Assembly (NCBI GenBank): GCA_023897205.1
Contig: JAHWDD010000006.1
Span: forward strand, 4,154,001 to 4,218,000
From: Exophiala sp. HKRS030
Lineage: Eukaryota; Ascomycota; Eurotiomycetes; Chaetothyriales; Herpotrichiellaceae
Reading direction: 5' to 3'
Length of the DNA stretch: 64,000 bases
Every line of letters starts with the position of its first letter. Within the stretch, counting starts at the first letter, position 1. Below the pieces are notes generated by a model that was not told the origin of the DNA, ran no database searches, and saw only the letters and a list, made by a program, of their open reading frames with translations. A program made the position numbers and the translations under genes. Positions 23,772 to 32,855 of this stretch are shown here, piece after piece.

Positions 23772-25551
23772 CTACTCAATATCCCACTGCTCATCCTCCT
23801 TGTTTCTAATGTAAGGTACTGGTAGTTCCTCCGGTCTGCTGGCATATGCCTCTTCCGTAATCGTCAAACCATTGCCCAGAAAGGCAAAAATATTCCCTGG
23901 ATCTCGATATTGTATCTCATAGTGCTCAAATCTTGGTCTCTTCATAAACTTCAAATGATGCATAAGACTTCCTGGCCATATATGCACTCTCCCCCTGCTT
24001 CATTGTCTTTGTACCAGCTCCGACACTCCTCCGCCCAAACACTGTGCTTGTTGTGCCATACATCCATGTAACTGTTTAGCTGGGCAGTGACTTCGATACG
24101 AGGATGCATGAAACGAATCGAGTCTCGCTGCAGTTTCGCGCAACACTGAAGAATATACTCGATCTGAACATCATGCGAAGGTAGTGCGCAGCCTTGACCC
24201 CAATTACCACGCGGTCCGTTTATAACAAAGTAGTTCGGATAACCTGGTACCGCCACTGACGAGTACAAATCTGGCTTTTGGTCCTGCATGACTCGACCCT
24301 CTAGACCAACCACACGGAAGTGTGGTGTGAATGAGACATCGAAACCGGTGGCACAGGCGATGATATCGACTGCGTGGGTAGTGCCATCTGCTGTGATGAT
24401 GCCCGCAGGAGCAACTTTGACAATCTCATTAAACACTGCCGTGACATTCTTAGCACAGAGAGCCTCGAGATATCCTTCACCTGGCGTGAATCTTCTGCAC
24501 CCTGGACTCCACTCCGGGATAAAGTGTTGCTTCAGATCTTCTCTGTCGCCGAGACGCTCCTCCATATACTGCTTCATGTAAACCCGTGCACCTTGATTGG
24601 CTTCAGTACCTCTGATGAACATGCGGAAGCCGCTAACCATCGATCTCTCCACAGATTTGCGGTATTTCAGGAGGTATTCTGGATCATCTCGGAAGCGTTG
24701 CTTCTCTTTCTCCGTATAGTGGTGCTTTCCGGCGGCATGGGGTTCCATAGCCTCTGGATCTGCCTCTTTATTAGAGGTTGTATTGCCAAATTGAGGCCCG
24801 ATATAGGTCCTATTTCGGATGAAGACGCTCACGTGGTTAGCAGTCGTAGCGAACTGGGGGACCATTTGAATTGAGGATGAACCTGAGCCAATCACTGCTA
24901 CCTTCTTATCTTTCCAGTCGATAGTGGTGTCCCAAGCCGCGGAATGTGCCAATTGGCCGTGGAAGTCGTGTAGACCTTCGATGACAGGCCACTTCCACTT
25001 GTTGATCACACCTGCACCGTTCACAAGGACATCGCAAGTCTCGCTGAAGGAGACACCGTCCTGAGTCCGTCGAAGAGAAATGTCCCAGTGCATTAACTCC
25101 TCAATCCAGGTTGCCGAGACGACCTCGACGTTGACTTTGATGTACTTTTCCACCCGATATTTCTGTGCAAATCGACGGAAATAGTCTTCAATCTCATCGC
25201 TGTAGCTGTAATAACCGCTGAATTCAGCATTGGGCTCAAATGGATATGTGTACGTGTGAGACGGTATGTCCTGCCAATTTTGAGTCAATGAAATGTGGCA
25301 TAGAGGACTGTAGTGACTATACATACACAAGCACAACCAGGATACTTGTTTTCGTACCATGTTCCACCGATTGTTGAGTTCTTCTCGTAGCATATAAGCT
25401 CATAATTCTTCAAGAACTTCTCAGCCTTGTGCGCAAAGAGAAGTCCTGCAGCGCCAGCTCCAACGTGAACAATTTTGAGTGGCTGTGGTGAGCATTGGGG
25501 ATGACTCGGCACGTAATCATCCGTGTATGAAATGTCGTGAATCAAAGGCAT
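23772..25551 (-). CDS. Flavin-dependent Baeyer-Villiger monooxygenase, apparently frameshifted
   Basis: Type I BVMO, an FAD and NADPH enzyme that inserts oxygen next to a carbonyl to give esters or lactones, about 574 aa with the frame repaired. Exon 1 is 25327-25551, the intron 25271-25326, and the rest runs 25270-23772. Motifs: FAD GxGxxG as VGAGAAGL near residue 30, TIGGTWYENKYPGCACD, the BVMO fingerprint FHGQLAHSAAWD (FxGxxxHxxxWD), and the second nucleotide motif VIGSGSSSIQ. Near the C-terminus the frame must shift at the C5 run 23991-23995 to pass from SWYKDNEAGG to VHIWPGSLMHHLKF. In the uncorrected frame the protein stops about 70 residues early. It is divergent from the aldehyde dehydrogenase and shares its promoter. 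Confidence 0.9.
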
Positions 25552-25957
25552 TGCGAATATTTTTTGGGATACAGGTCAAGGATGCAAATAGAGATGTAGC
25601 GTAGCATGTCTTAGGATGACACGTTGGGCAGCGACGAGATTACTTATAGTGCTGCACTTGCTCGGCAGCCTATCATGACTTCTAGTAGTGGCTTTCAATA
25701 AAAAGCCTCTAGCATTTGAGGTATAGGAAAGTGATTTGCACCACTCGGTCGATCCATAAGAACCGCGCACTGGAGAGCCCAAGCCAGATTCGAATTGCTG
25801 TGTACTGAATTTCATACACTAAGCGGTGCGATATTCATCCGTTGCTAGTTAGTGGATGCATCCCCCACCTGGGGAATAGTGGGTGAACTTGGTTGACCTA
25901 CGTGTGGGCGACTGTGCAGACAACCGTGACCTTGGTATACTCCTGAACGAGTTAGCC

Positions 25958-25974
25958 CGGAATCTGGTAATCCG
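25958..25974. promoter_or_regulatory. Candidate zinc-cluster binding site, CGGA-N9-TCCG
   Basis: The sequence CGGAATCTGGTAATCCG has perfect 4-bp inverted arms and CGG-N11-CCG geometry. It lies about 410 bp from the BVMO start and 525 bp from the aldehyde dehydrogenase start. Confidence 0.4.
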
Positions 25975-26153
25975 AGTCTTAGCCTCGTAACCTTCAAATT
26001 TCCATTATGCTCGGATTATGAACTTGATTGGCTCATATAATCGCGCAGGATTGGACGAGCAAATCCCGTGCCTCTAATAACACCCGATCTGCCCCTTTGG
26101 GACTATAGAGGATCTGGAAACTTTCTCCTCCGACACGGCCTCGGCTGGCTTGT

Positions 26154-26172
26154 TCGGAAGTATTTCATCCGA
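26154..26172. promoter_or_regulatory. Candidate zinc-cluster binding site, TCGGA-N9-TCCGA
   Basis: Perfect 5-bp inverted arms around AGTATTTCA, with the same CGG-N11-CCG spacing as the site at 25958 in the same promoter. Confidence 0.45.
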
Positions 26173-26497
26173 CACGACTCTCGAGCATCGCCCAATGATA
26201 GATTGTCTTCGTCCGTTGCACAGAAATGAAGTCGATCCGGATGCATTCCGATGCTCTAGACAACGTGTGACAGTAGGCGTTTGCTTACGAAGTCACTCGT
26301 GATTTTCGTTCAAAGCCTAGCACGCAAATCATAGCCGATCAGAGATGAGCCTAGCAAATCGGACTTAAGCCAATGCCGTTGACCATGATTTGTACTGATG
26401 CTTGCACGGCACATGGCAGCCCTAAAGACGGCCGTCTTGCTACCAGGGCAGTCTTCGAAAGAAATCGTAGACCTTGTCCTGAAATTGTCTTCGTACC

Positions 26498-28108
26498 ATG
26501 CCTTTCATCACTGACGAGCAAACAGGCCTCTCCATCGTTCCCCTGTGGATTGATGGAGCTCCAGTCTTCTCGAAGGAGGCTGGCACATTCCCCATATTCT
26601 CTGCCATGCAGAACAAAACCATTGGTCTTGCGCAGAGCGCCGATGTGAAGCTGGCACAGAGCGCAGCGGACTCGGCGCAAGCGGCATTCAAGCAATGGAA
26701 AATCACTCCGCCTGCTCGACGACGCGATATTATCCTCAGAATGAATCAGCTGCTTGAAGAAAGAAAAGCGGAACTGGTCGCACTTCAAGTCGAAGAGACG
26801 AGTTGCTTGCAGTCCTGGGCGGAGTACAATATCGGATATACCACGCTTACCTTGGCTGAAATTGCCGCACGTGTTACCACCGCCTGTGCCGGCGAGCTGC
26901 CAGCGATGTCTACCCACGGGCCAATGGGATTCGTGTTCAAGGAGGCGATAGGCCCGGTCTTGTTGATGGCGCCGTGAGACATTTCACCGATCACTCTGTG
27001 AACAGTCAAGCTGATGATTGGTTTTAGGTGGAACGCTGGCGTCGTACTGGCCACGAAGAGTCTCGCCTCGATCCTCGGGGCTGGTTGTTCCGTGGTCTTC
27101 AAGGCTTCGGAACTCAGTCCCAGAACTCATCATAAACTCTTGGAAACATGGATCGAAGCTGGAGTACCAGCTAAAGTGATTAGTGTTGTCCAGTGTCGCC
27201 GTGAGGACTCTCCAGCTGTGACTGAAGCGTTGATTGCCCATCCGGCGATCAAGAAGGTTGAATTCATCGGCAGCGCGGCTGTAGGACGAATCATTGCGTC
27301 TTTGGCTGGGAGATACCTCAAACCAGTCTTGATGGAATTGGGTGGGAAGTGTCCGCATATTGTGCTCGACGATCTCGACGATACACAGCTTGAGGCTGCC
27401 GCGGCAAAAGCAATTCGATATGGTATTCTAAAACCCGCTGCCTTGTCCAGAGCTTTGGGAGGTACTTGCTGACTCTCCTTTAGCTTTCATGCATCACGGC
27501 CAGGTCTGTTTCTCATGCGAACGCATTATAGTACAGCGAAAGGTTGCGGACAAATTCATCGAATTGCTGAAGCACAAAGCGAAAGAGTTTCCTCGAGCAT
27601 CGGGTGTTAACACTCGGATTGTAGATAATGCATACAAGATGCTTACCGATGCCGAGTCCAAAGGTGCCAAGTTCCTCTTTGGCAAGCCAGAGTATCTGAA
27701 CCCGCATACTCTCGCGCCTGTCCTCCTTACAGATGTCACCAAAGATATGAAAATCTACGACGAGGAGTCGTTCGGACCGTCAGCCACCGTTATCATTGTC
27801 GATGACGATGAAGAGGCACTTAGTGCTGCTAATGAGTCAAGTTACGGTCTGGATGCCTTCGTCCATACTTATGATATGAAGAGGGCGCTATATATGGCCC
27901 GTCAGCTGGAAGTCGGAAAGTTGCGAGTCAATGGAACTACACATGAAGGCAAGTCAATACAATATTCATAGGCTAAAAATGGTAGCTAATCAATGGAATA
28001 GGTACCTTCCCTTTCAGTGCCGTCAAAGGAAGTGGTTGGGGCGCAAACAACGCAGACGCCGGAATGGATCAATTTCTGATCAGGAAGGGTGTGATCATAG
28101 ATATATAG
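26498..28108 (+). CDS. Aldehyde dehydrogenase (vanillin/salicylaldehyde dehydrogenase-like)
   Basis: NAD(P)-dependent oxidation of an aldehyde, probably aromatic, to the acid; 480 aa, cytosolic. Exons 26498-26973, 27028-27422, 27484-27948 and 28002-28108. Family residues are visible: the Asn of WNAGV (oxyanion hole), the FIGSAAVGR cofactor loop, the catalytic Glu of LMELGGKCP, the catalytic Cys in HHGQVCFS, and EESFGP. The FMHHGQ-C-FS block is typical of the vanillin and salicylaldehyde dehydrogenase branch. The last intron (27949-28001) has a GC donor (GCAAGT) instead of GT; joining G|GT gives THEGTFPFSAVKGSGWG, which confirms it. The 3' end lies 90 bp from the convergent AKR gene. It shares its promoter with the BVMO. 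Confidence 0.94.
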
Positions 28109-28197
28109 TACGCAAGTCGTGCTTCTGTGGCTTGAGATTTCAATCAACTTGCTATCCGTTTTAGTCCCAATAAGTTAACAGATTCGCTATTGTCATC

Positions 28198-29193
28198 TTA
28201 TTTCACTTCCAGAAATTGAGCAAACTGAGGTAAAGATCTATCTCCCACAGTCTGATTCTCCTGCAATATAACCTCCATCCGCTGCATATCAGCCATTGTC
28301 AAGCTAACGTCCGCACAATTTTGACGAATCCACGCCTCTTTCTCTGCACCTGGAATCGGGATCATTGTGCCCAAACCCTTGAACTCAGGCAAAGCTTTGA
28401 TCCAGGCCAAGGCTACTTGTCCTGAACTACAGCCTTTGCTCGCCGCCAGCTTCTCAACTTCTTGAGACAGTCGCAGATTGCGCTGTAAGACTTCGTCCTG
28501 GAATTTCGGATATCCTCGCCTCTGCGCCGGAATATCACTATTCTTCTTGGCAAAGTTGCCCGACAGTGCTCCTCGATTTAGCGGTGCGTATGCGATGATT
28601 GGAATTCCGAGCTCTGCGCATGTCGACGCAATACCATTTTGCAAGATGTCGGTGGTCCAGAGTGATAGTTCGAGCTCGACTGCTGCGATTGGATGAACAG
28701 CGTGGGCGCGTCGAATCGTCTCGGGAGAAACTTCACTCAGACCGATACCCCTAATTTTGCGGTCCTTGACAAACTCTGCCAGGACTGCAATGGTGTCCTC
28801 GATCTGTACACTTGAATCGGCTCGCGCACATTCAAAAATGTCGATGCTCTTCTTGCCATCTAGCACCTTGAGGCATTGCTCGACAGATCGCTTGATCCCG
28901 TCTGCAGAGCAGTCCGGCTTGTATGTAAGTGGATCCATAGCGCCTTTGATGCTCAGGAAAATCTTGGAGGCGGCTTCAGGATGCTGGGTGAAATATTCAT
29001 TGAGCAGATGTAATGAATTGCTCTCTGGGGTACCGTAGAACTCGCCAGCGTTCCAGAAGTTAGATCCATACTCCAGAGCTGTCCCTAACAGCTTCAAGGC
29101 TTCATGCCGAGAGGGTAGCGGACTCGACTGCCACGTCAAGCCCATCATGCCATATCCAATCGGGCCAACTTCTGTGTCGAGTAACTTAGGCAT
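28198..29193 (-). CDS. Aldo/keto reductase, pyridoxal-reductase-like
   Basis: Intronless gene for 331 aa. It resembles the yeast pyridoxal reductase branch of the AKR superfamily (Plr1/YPR127W type). It begins PKLLDTEVGPIGYGMMGLTW and has NFWNAGEFYG, where Asn takes the place of the usual catalytic Asp and the Tyr is kept. The IDIFECARAD strand and the GLGTMIPIPG cofactor loop follow. From memory, Asn at that site is normal for this branch. True substrate is unknown; such enzymes are often found in fungal gene clusters. It is divergent from the zinc alcohol dehydrogenase and convergent with the aldehyde dehydrogenase. Confidence 0.92.
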   Translation of the reverse strand: MPKLLDTEVGPIGYGMMGLTWQSSPLPSRHEALKLLGTALEYGSNFWNAGEFYGTPESNSLHLLNEYFTQHPEAASKIFLSIKGAMDPLTYKPDCSADGIKRSVEQCLKVLDGKKSIDIFECARADSSVQIEDTIAVLAEFVKDRKIRGIGLSEVSPETIRRAHAVHPIAAVELELSLWTTDILQNGIASTCAELGIPIIAYAPLNRGALSGNFAKKNSDIPAQRRGYPKFQDEVLQRNLRLSQEVEKLAASKGCSSGQVALAWIKALPEFKGLGTMIPIPGAEKEAWIRQNCADVSLTMADMQRMEVILQENQTVGDRSLPQFAQFLEVK

Positions 29194-29793
29194 AGTGCGT
29201 GAATTCGTCTGATAATGCTGAAAAGATCAGGAGGTTCTTGTCTGCCCTAAGACTCTCTCGTGCCCGTTGTGGCATATCAGAACTTGTCGGGCTGTTCATT
29301 CAACTTGTATAGAAATGTCCGCAAAGCTCCCACACAGGTTCAGAGGTCGCCAGCCACGCCCACACGTGCATCGTGGCGTATACTCTGTACTCAGGAGACC
29401 CTGAAGACTGTGGGTCGAGTTCAGACTTGGCCTTGGACCGAGGCTGCGCGGAAGCAAATATGAAGCTGGCTAATCAGCCTATCTCAGGAATCGATACCAT
29501 GTCCACTTCTTACCATAATTTGTCAAGGTCGGCCTAATCAAGTGCCGCTGTGACCGAGAACTCCCTCGTGCCCAGCTTCAAAGATGTGCAAGCTGATCAA
29601 GCAATACCTTAACTTGTGGCAGCTGTGAATCGTTATTGGATAGCAGCAGAATTTTAACCGGGCTTAAGTCTGATCCGCCAAGGGAGGTTGGAAGGCCTGA
29701 TGGCATGCTCGGTGCTCCGTCTCTGATGATCGAAAGTACATCTTTCATTCTACCTACGTATAGACCAGATCGATTCACCAGACAAGATAGCAA
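29194..29793. promoter_or_regulatory. Divergent promoter of AKR and alcohol dehydrogenase genes
   Basis: About 600 bp between two start codons. Loose CGG/CCG pairs occur, but none has the N11 spacing seen in the BVMO/aldehyde dehydrogenase promoter. No other gene is visible. Confidence 0.4.
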
Positions 29794-31163
29794 ATGGCGA
29801 CGTCGAAGATTCCCAAAACCATGCTTGCGTGGCGAAAGCGTTACGAGAGCAAAGATCCTGTAAGTACCTTGCAATTGGTCCATATTTCGGATTAACAATA
29901 CGTGAGGAGAGTGCTTGAACGACACCTGTGAATGTGGAGCGAAATGACCAGTTGACTGATATTCTACGCCTTGGTGACAGATCCGAGAAGAAGTTGCAGT
30001 GCCGTCGGCGCCAGATGATGGCCTTCTCATCAGGGTTCATGCCGCTGGAGTTTGTCACAGCGACATAGCAATTCTAGATTCGAGTGAGCCTCCGCCAGGC
30101 TATCGTCGATCCGAGTCTTTCACAATGGTAAGCTGCGAGCAACCATGTATCTCTACTGTTGGAAAACTCAGTGAGCAGTACGACGCTGACGGAGATCCCC
30201 CGAGTAGGGTCATGAAGGATGCGGTGAAGTAGTTACCGTTGGACCAGAGGTGAAAGACTATGCTGTCGGTGACATGGTCGCGATCCTCGCAGTGCCAGGT
30301 TGTCGCGGAAGCGGTTGTCTGGAATGCTCCAAGGGACTTCCACAGGTCTGCATCACTGGACATCACTACGGGTTGGATATGGATGGCTCTTTCGCTCCCT
30401 ATGTGGCTGTCAAAGCTACCGCAGCATTGAAACTCCCACCGGGCGTGAGCGCACCAGCTGCAGCTGTCGCCACCGATGCCATCACGACCGCATACCACGC
30501 CGTCGTGGGCCGAGCTCAGGTTCAAGCTGGAGAGACAGTGCTTCTCTACGGGCTTGGAGGCCTCGGGTTTAATGCACTCCAGATCTTGCGGAGTACTGGA
30601 GCGCGGGTCATTCCCGTGGATAAGCGGCAAACGGTCCTGGACGAGGCTGTCAAGTTTGGCGTGGACAAGGACGACCTTGTGCCGCCAGACACGGAGAACG
30701 TTACGGCCTGGATATCGAGCAAAGGCCTACTCATCGACAAAGCGATAGACTTTGTCGGCGCTCCAGAGTCTTTCAGCACTGCTGTAAACACTGGTAAGCA
30801 TTGACGACCGTACATTGAATCTCGTTAGCATGGCTGACACGCCGATCTCGTAAACTAGTACGATTCGGAGGCAAAATCATCCTCGTCGGACTCATCGGCA
30901 ATGCTCTGACGCTGCACTCACACGCGGCGATCTTCAAGCATATCGACATCCACGGCAGCTACGGCGGAACCATTGAAGACACAAGGGCGTCCCTTGATCT
31001 GATTGCCAAAGGAGTCATTACTCCTCAGGTTGAAGTGGATACTCTTGCGAACCTCAAGGAAGTACTGCACGATCTTCATGCAGGGAAGATCAAAAGCAGA
31101 GTAGCTCTAATCCCCGAAGGTATGGACGAGGTCATTGGTTTCGAGCACCGGAGTAGGATTTAG
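29794..31163 (+). CDS. Zinc-dependent alcohol dehydrogenase (MDR family)
   Basis: NAD(P)-dependent medium-chain dehydrogenase of 367 aa that interconverts an alcohol and an aldehyde or ketone. Exons 29794-29859, 29981-30127, 30208-30793 and 30859-31163. The first exon, MATSKIPKTMLAWRKRYESK, matches the usual start of fungal members. Catalytic zinc ligands lie in AAGVCHSD and GHEGCGE; the intron 30128-30207 falls just before GHE. A Cys-rich structural-zinc lobe (GCRGSGCLECSKGLPQVC) and the coenzyme motif YGLGGLGFNA follow. The enzyme is intact. Beside the aldehyde dehydrogenase and the decarboxylase, an aryl-alcohol role is plausible but is inference. The next gene is 427 bp downstream on the same strand. 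Confidence 0.93.
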
Positions 31164-31589
31164 ATGGTGTTCCCAAACCAGGGCCAATTATTGCACATGG
31201 AGTCATTCGTCTGCCGAAGCTGTGCATACGGAGAAACGACCTGTATGTCATGCTTACGTGCATACTGGTCGAAAAAAGGTCAGAAAAGTGAGACCAAGAC
31301 AGATGATCCACTGCAATGAGCGGAACCCCATAATTCTCCACATCGCTCGGAATCTTTTTTACTTCCGTAGCGTTTGTAAGGGCTGGTGAGATCCTCGGAG
31401 TGGAGTGTCCGGAGAACTGCCCCCCCCCCAACGCATCCAGCACAACTAAGGCTACACAACAGCCCACCATGGATGGTAACTGGAGCACGTCTTGGAATTC
31501 CGTATCGTACCTAAATTGTTGTAAGAGAACCTGTGTTTAGATTGATTGCATTGATTTATCCAAGTCGGTGAAGTCTCTATCTAACACGC
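31164..31589. other. Spacer and promoter of the decarboxylase gene
   Basis: Contains a CGGA-N8-TCCG pair at 31396-31411, close to but not the same spacing as the promoter sites near 26 kb, and a run of ten C at 31420-31429. No gene seen. Confidence 0.5.
31420..31429. repeat. C10 homopolymer
   Basis: Ten consecutive C, the longest such run I noticed in the window. It is useful when judging homopolymer accuracy of the assembly. Confidence 0.9.
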
Positions 31590-32606
31590 ATGGCGTTCCC
31601 ATATCCTCTCATCACGCTCGAAGAGCACTTCCTATCACAAGACGTTGTTGACTTCTATGCAACAAAGTTCCGACCAGATTCGTACACAGAAACAATCCTG
31701 CTGCAGAGATGCCGCGACGATCTCCTCGAAGTTGGCGACAGACGTCTCAAGTCTATGAATGAGAACCAGATTTCTCTTCAAGTTCTCTCTCATGCAGCTA
31801 ATGCGCTCGCTCTCGATGTTGAGACCTGCATCAAGGTCAACGAAGAGGTTGCCGAAAAAGTGCGCTGCCATGCAGACTCTTTCGCTGCGTTTGCTACCCT
31901 GCCCATGAGCGATCCAGCAGCCGCGAGTAAGGAGTTCCGCAGGTGTATCCAAGAACTGAAATTTGTGGGCGCGTTGATCGACAATAACACAAACGGTCGA
32001 TTTTATGATGATCAAGTCTTTTGGCCGGTCTTTGAAACTGCCCAGGAGCTTGATGTGCCTATATACATTCATCCGTCCTATAACGATCAGACAAAGGCAT
32101 TGTTGTTCGAGGGCAACTATCCACCAGCTGTCGCGCAGACATTGAGTATGTATGCGTGGGGCTGGCATAGTGAGAACGCACTACACATTCTGCGTCTCTT
32201 TGCGGCTGGGGTGTTTGACAAGTTTCCTCGCCTCAAGATCATCTTAGGGCACATGGGCGAAATGCTCCCATTCCAATTGGACAGGATCATTCGGATTTCA
32301 AGCAGTCAGTGGCCAATGGCAGGACACAAGTTGAACAGGCAATTGAGACAGGTGTGGGACGAGAACATTTGGATCACCACGGCTGGCATGTTTAGCGTAG
32401 CACCGATGGCAACGGTCCTGAGACAGTGTAAGCCTGATCGGATCTTGTATAGCGTTGATTATCCCTTCACAAAGAACGAATGGGGATTGCAATTCTTGAA
32501 AGATTTGAGAGACGATGGTCTGGTGACAGAGGAAGTCTTGGAGGGGATTGCATACAAGAACGCCGAGAAATTGCTAGGTGTCAAGGCTAAGCGGCTGAAT
32601 TCTTAG
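31590..32606 (+). CDS. Amidohydrolase-fold aromatic acid decarboxylase (2,3-dihydroxybenzoate/gamma-resorcylate type)
   Basis: Metal-dependent, cofactor-free decarboxylase of the amidohydrolase-2 family; 338 aa, intronless, cytosolic. Family metal and catalytic residues are in place: E11 and H13 in TLEEHF, H161 in IYIHPSYN, H221 in ILGHMGE, and D290 in YSVDYPF. The EEHF start with HP, GHxGE and D-P marks is that of gamma-resorcylate, 2,3-dihydroxybenzoate and salicylate decarboxylases. These remove CO2 from ortho-hydroxybenzoic acids (reversibly) to give phenols. 5-carboxyvanillate-type or ACMSD-type substrates cannot be excluded from sequence alone. It follows the alcohol dehydrogenase on the same strand and is the strongest hint that the cluster handles an aromatic acid. 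Confidence 0.92.
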   Translation: MAFPYPLITLEEHFLSQDVVDFYATKFRPDSYTETILLQRCRDDLLEVGDRRLKSMNENQISLQVLSHAANALALDVETCIKVNEEVAEKVRCHADSFAAFATLPMSDPAAASKEFRRCIQELKFVGALIDNNTNGRFYDDQVFWPVFETAQELDVPIYIHPSYNDQTKALLFEGNYPPAVAQTLSMYAWGWHSENALHILRLFAAGVFDKFPRLKIILGHMGEMLPFQLDRIIRISSSQWPMAGHKLNRQLRQVWDENIWITTAGMFSVAPMATVLRQCKPDRILYSVDYPFTKNEWGLQFLKDLRDDGLVTEEVLEGIAYKNAEKLLGVKAKRLNS

Positions 32607-32855
32607 ATATAATCATTCGCCACGAGAAGCACTCCAAAAAGGGCCGGTGGTCCAAGATTTTGTAGCCACTGTACAGCTGCATCATAGCGCTCTGATCATC
32701 TTCTCACGATCGGAACCTCAGTTGTTCGGATATCGTCCTTCAGGTCCAAGAAATGATTCAGTATCGCTGAGAAGGTAGCGAAGTCAGCCAAGACATATCG
32801 CCAAAGATATCGACTGAGACACCAGCCGTATTGAAATGCTTGATGACATCCTTGA

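Larger units (their letters stand above)
25552..26497. promoter_or_regulatory. Divergent promoter of BVMO and aldehyde dehydrogenase genes
   Basis: The 946-bp spacer between start codons contains two inverted repeats with identical geometry (CGGA-N9-TCCG at 25958-25974 and 26155-26171), a shorter CGGA-N5-TCCG at 26238-26250, and TCCCC-N5-GGGGA at 25861-25875. Zinc-cluster dimers usually bind CGG/CCG pairs with fixed spacing, so this is a likely co-regulatory region. Binding itself is inference. Confidence 0.55.
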
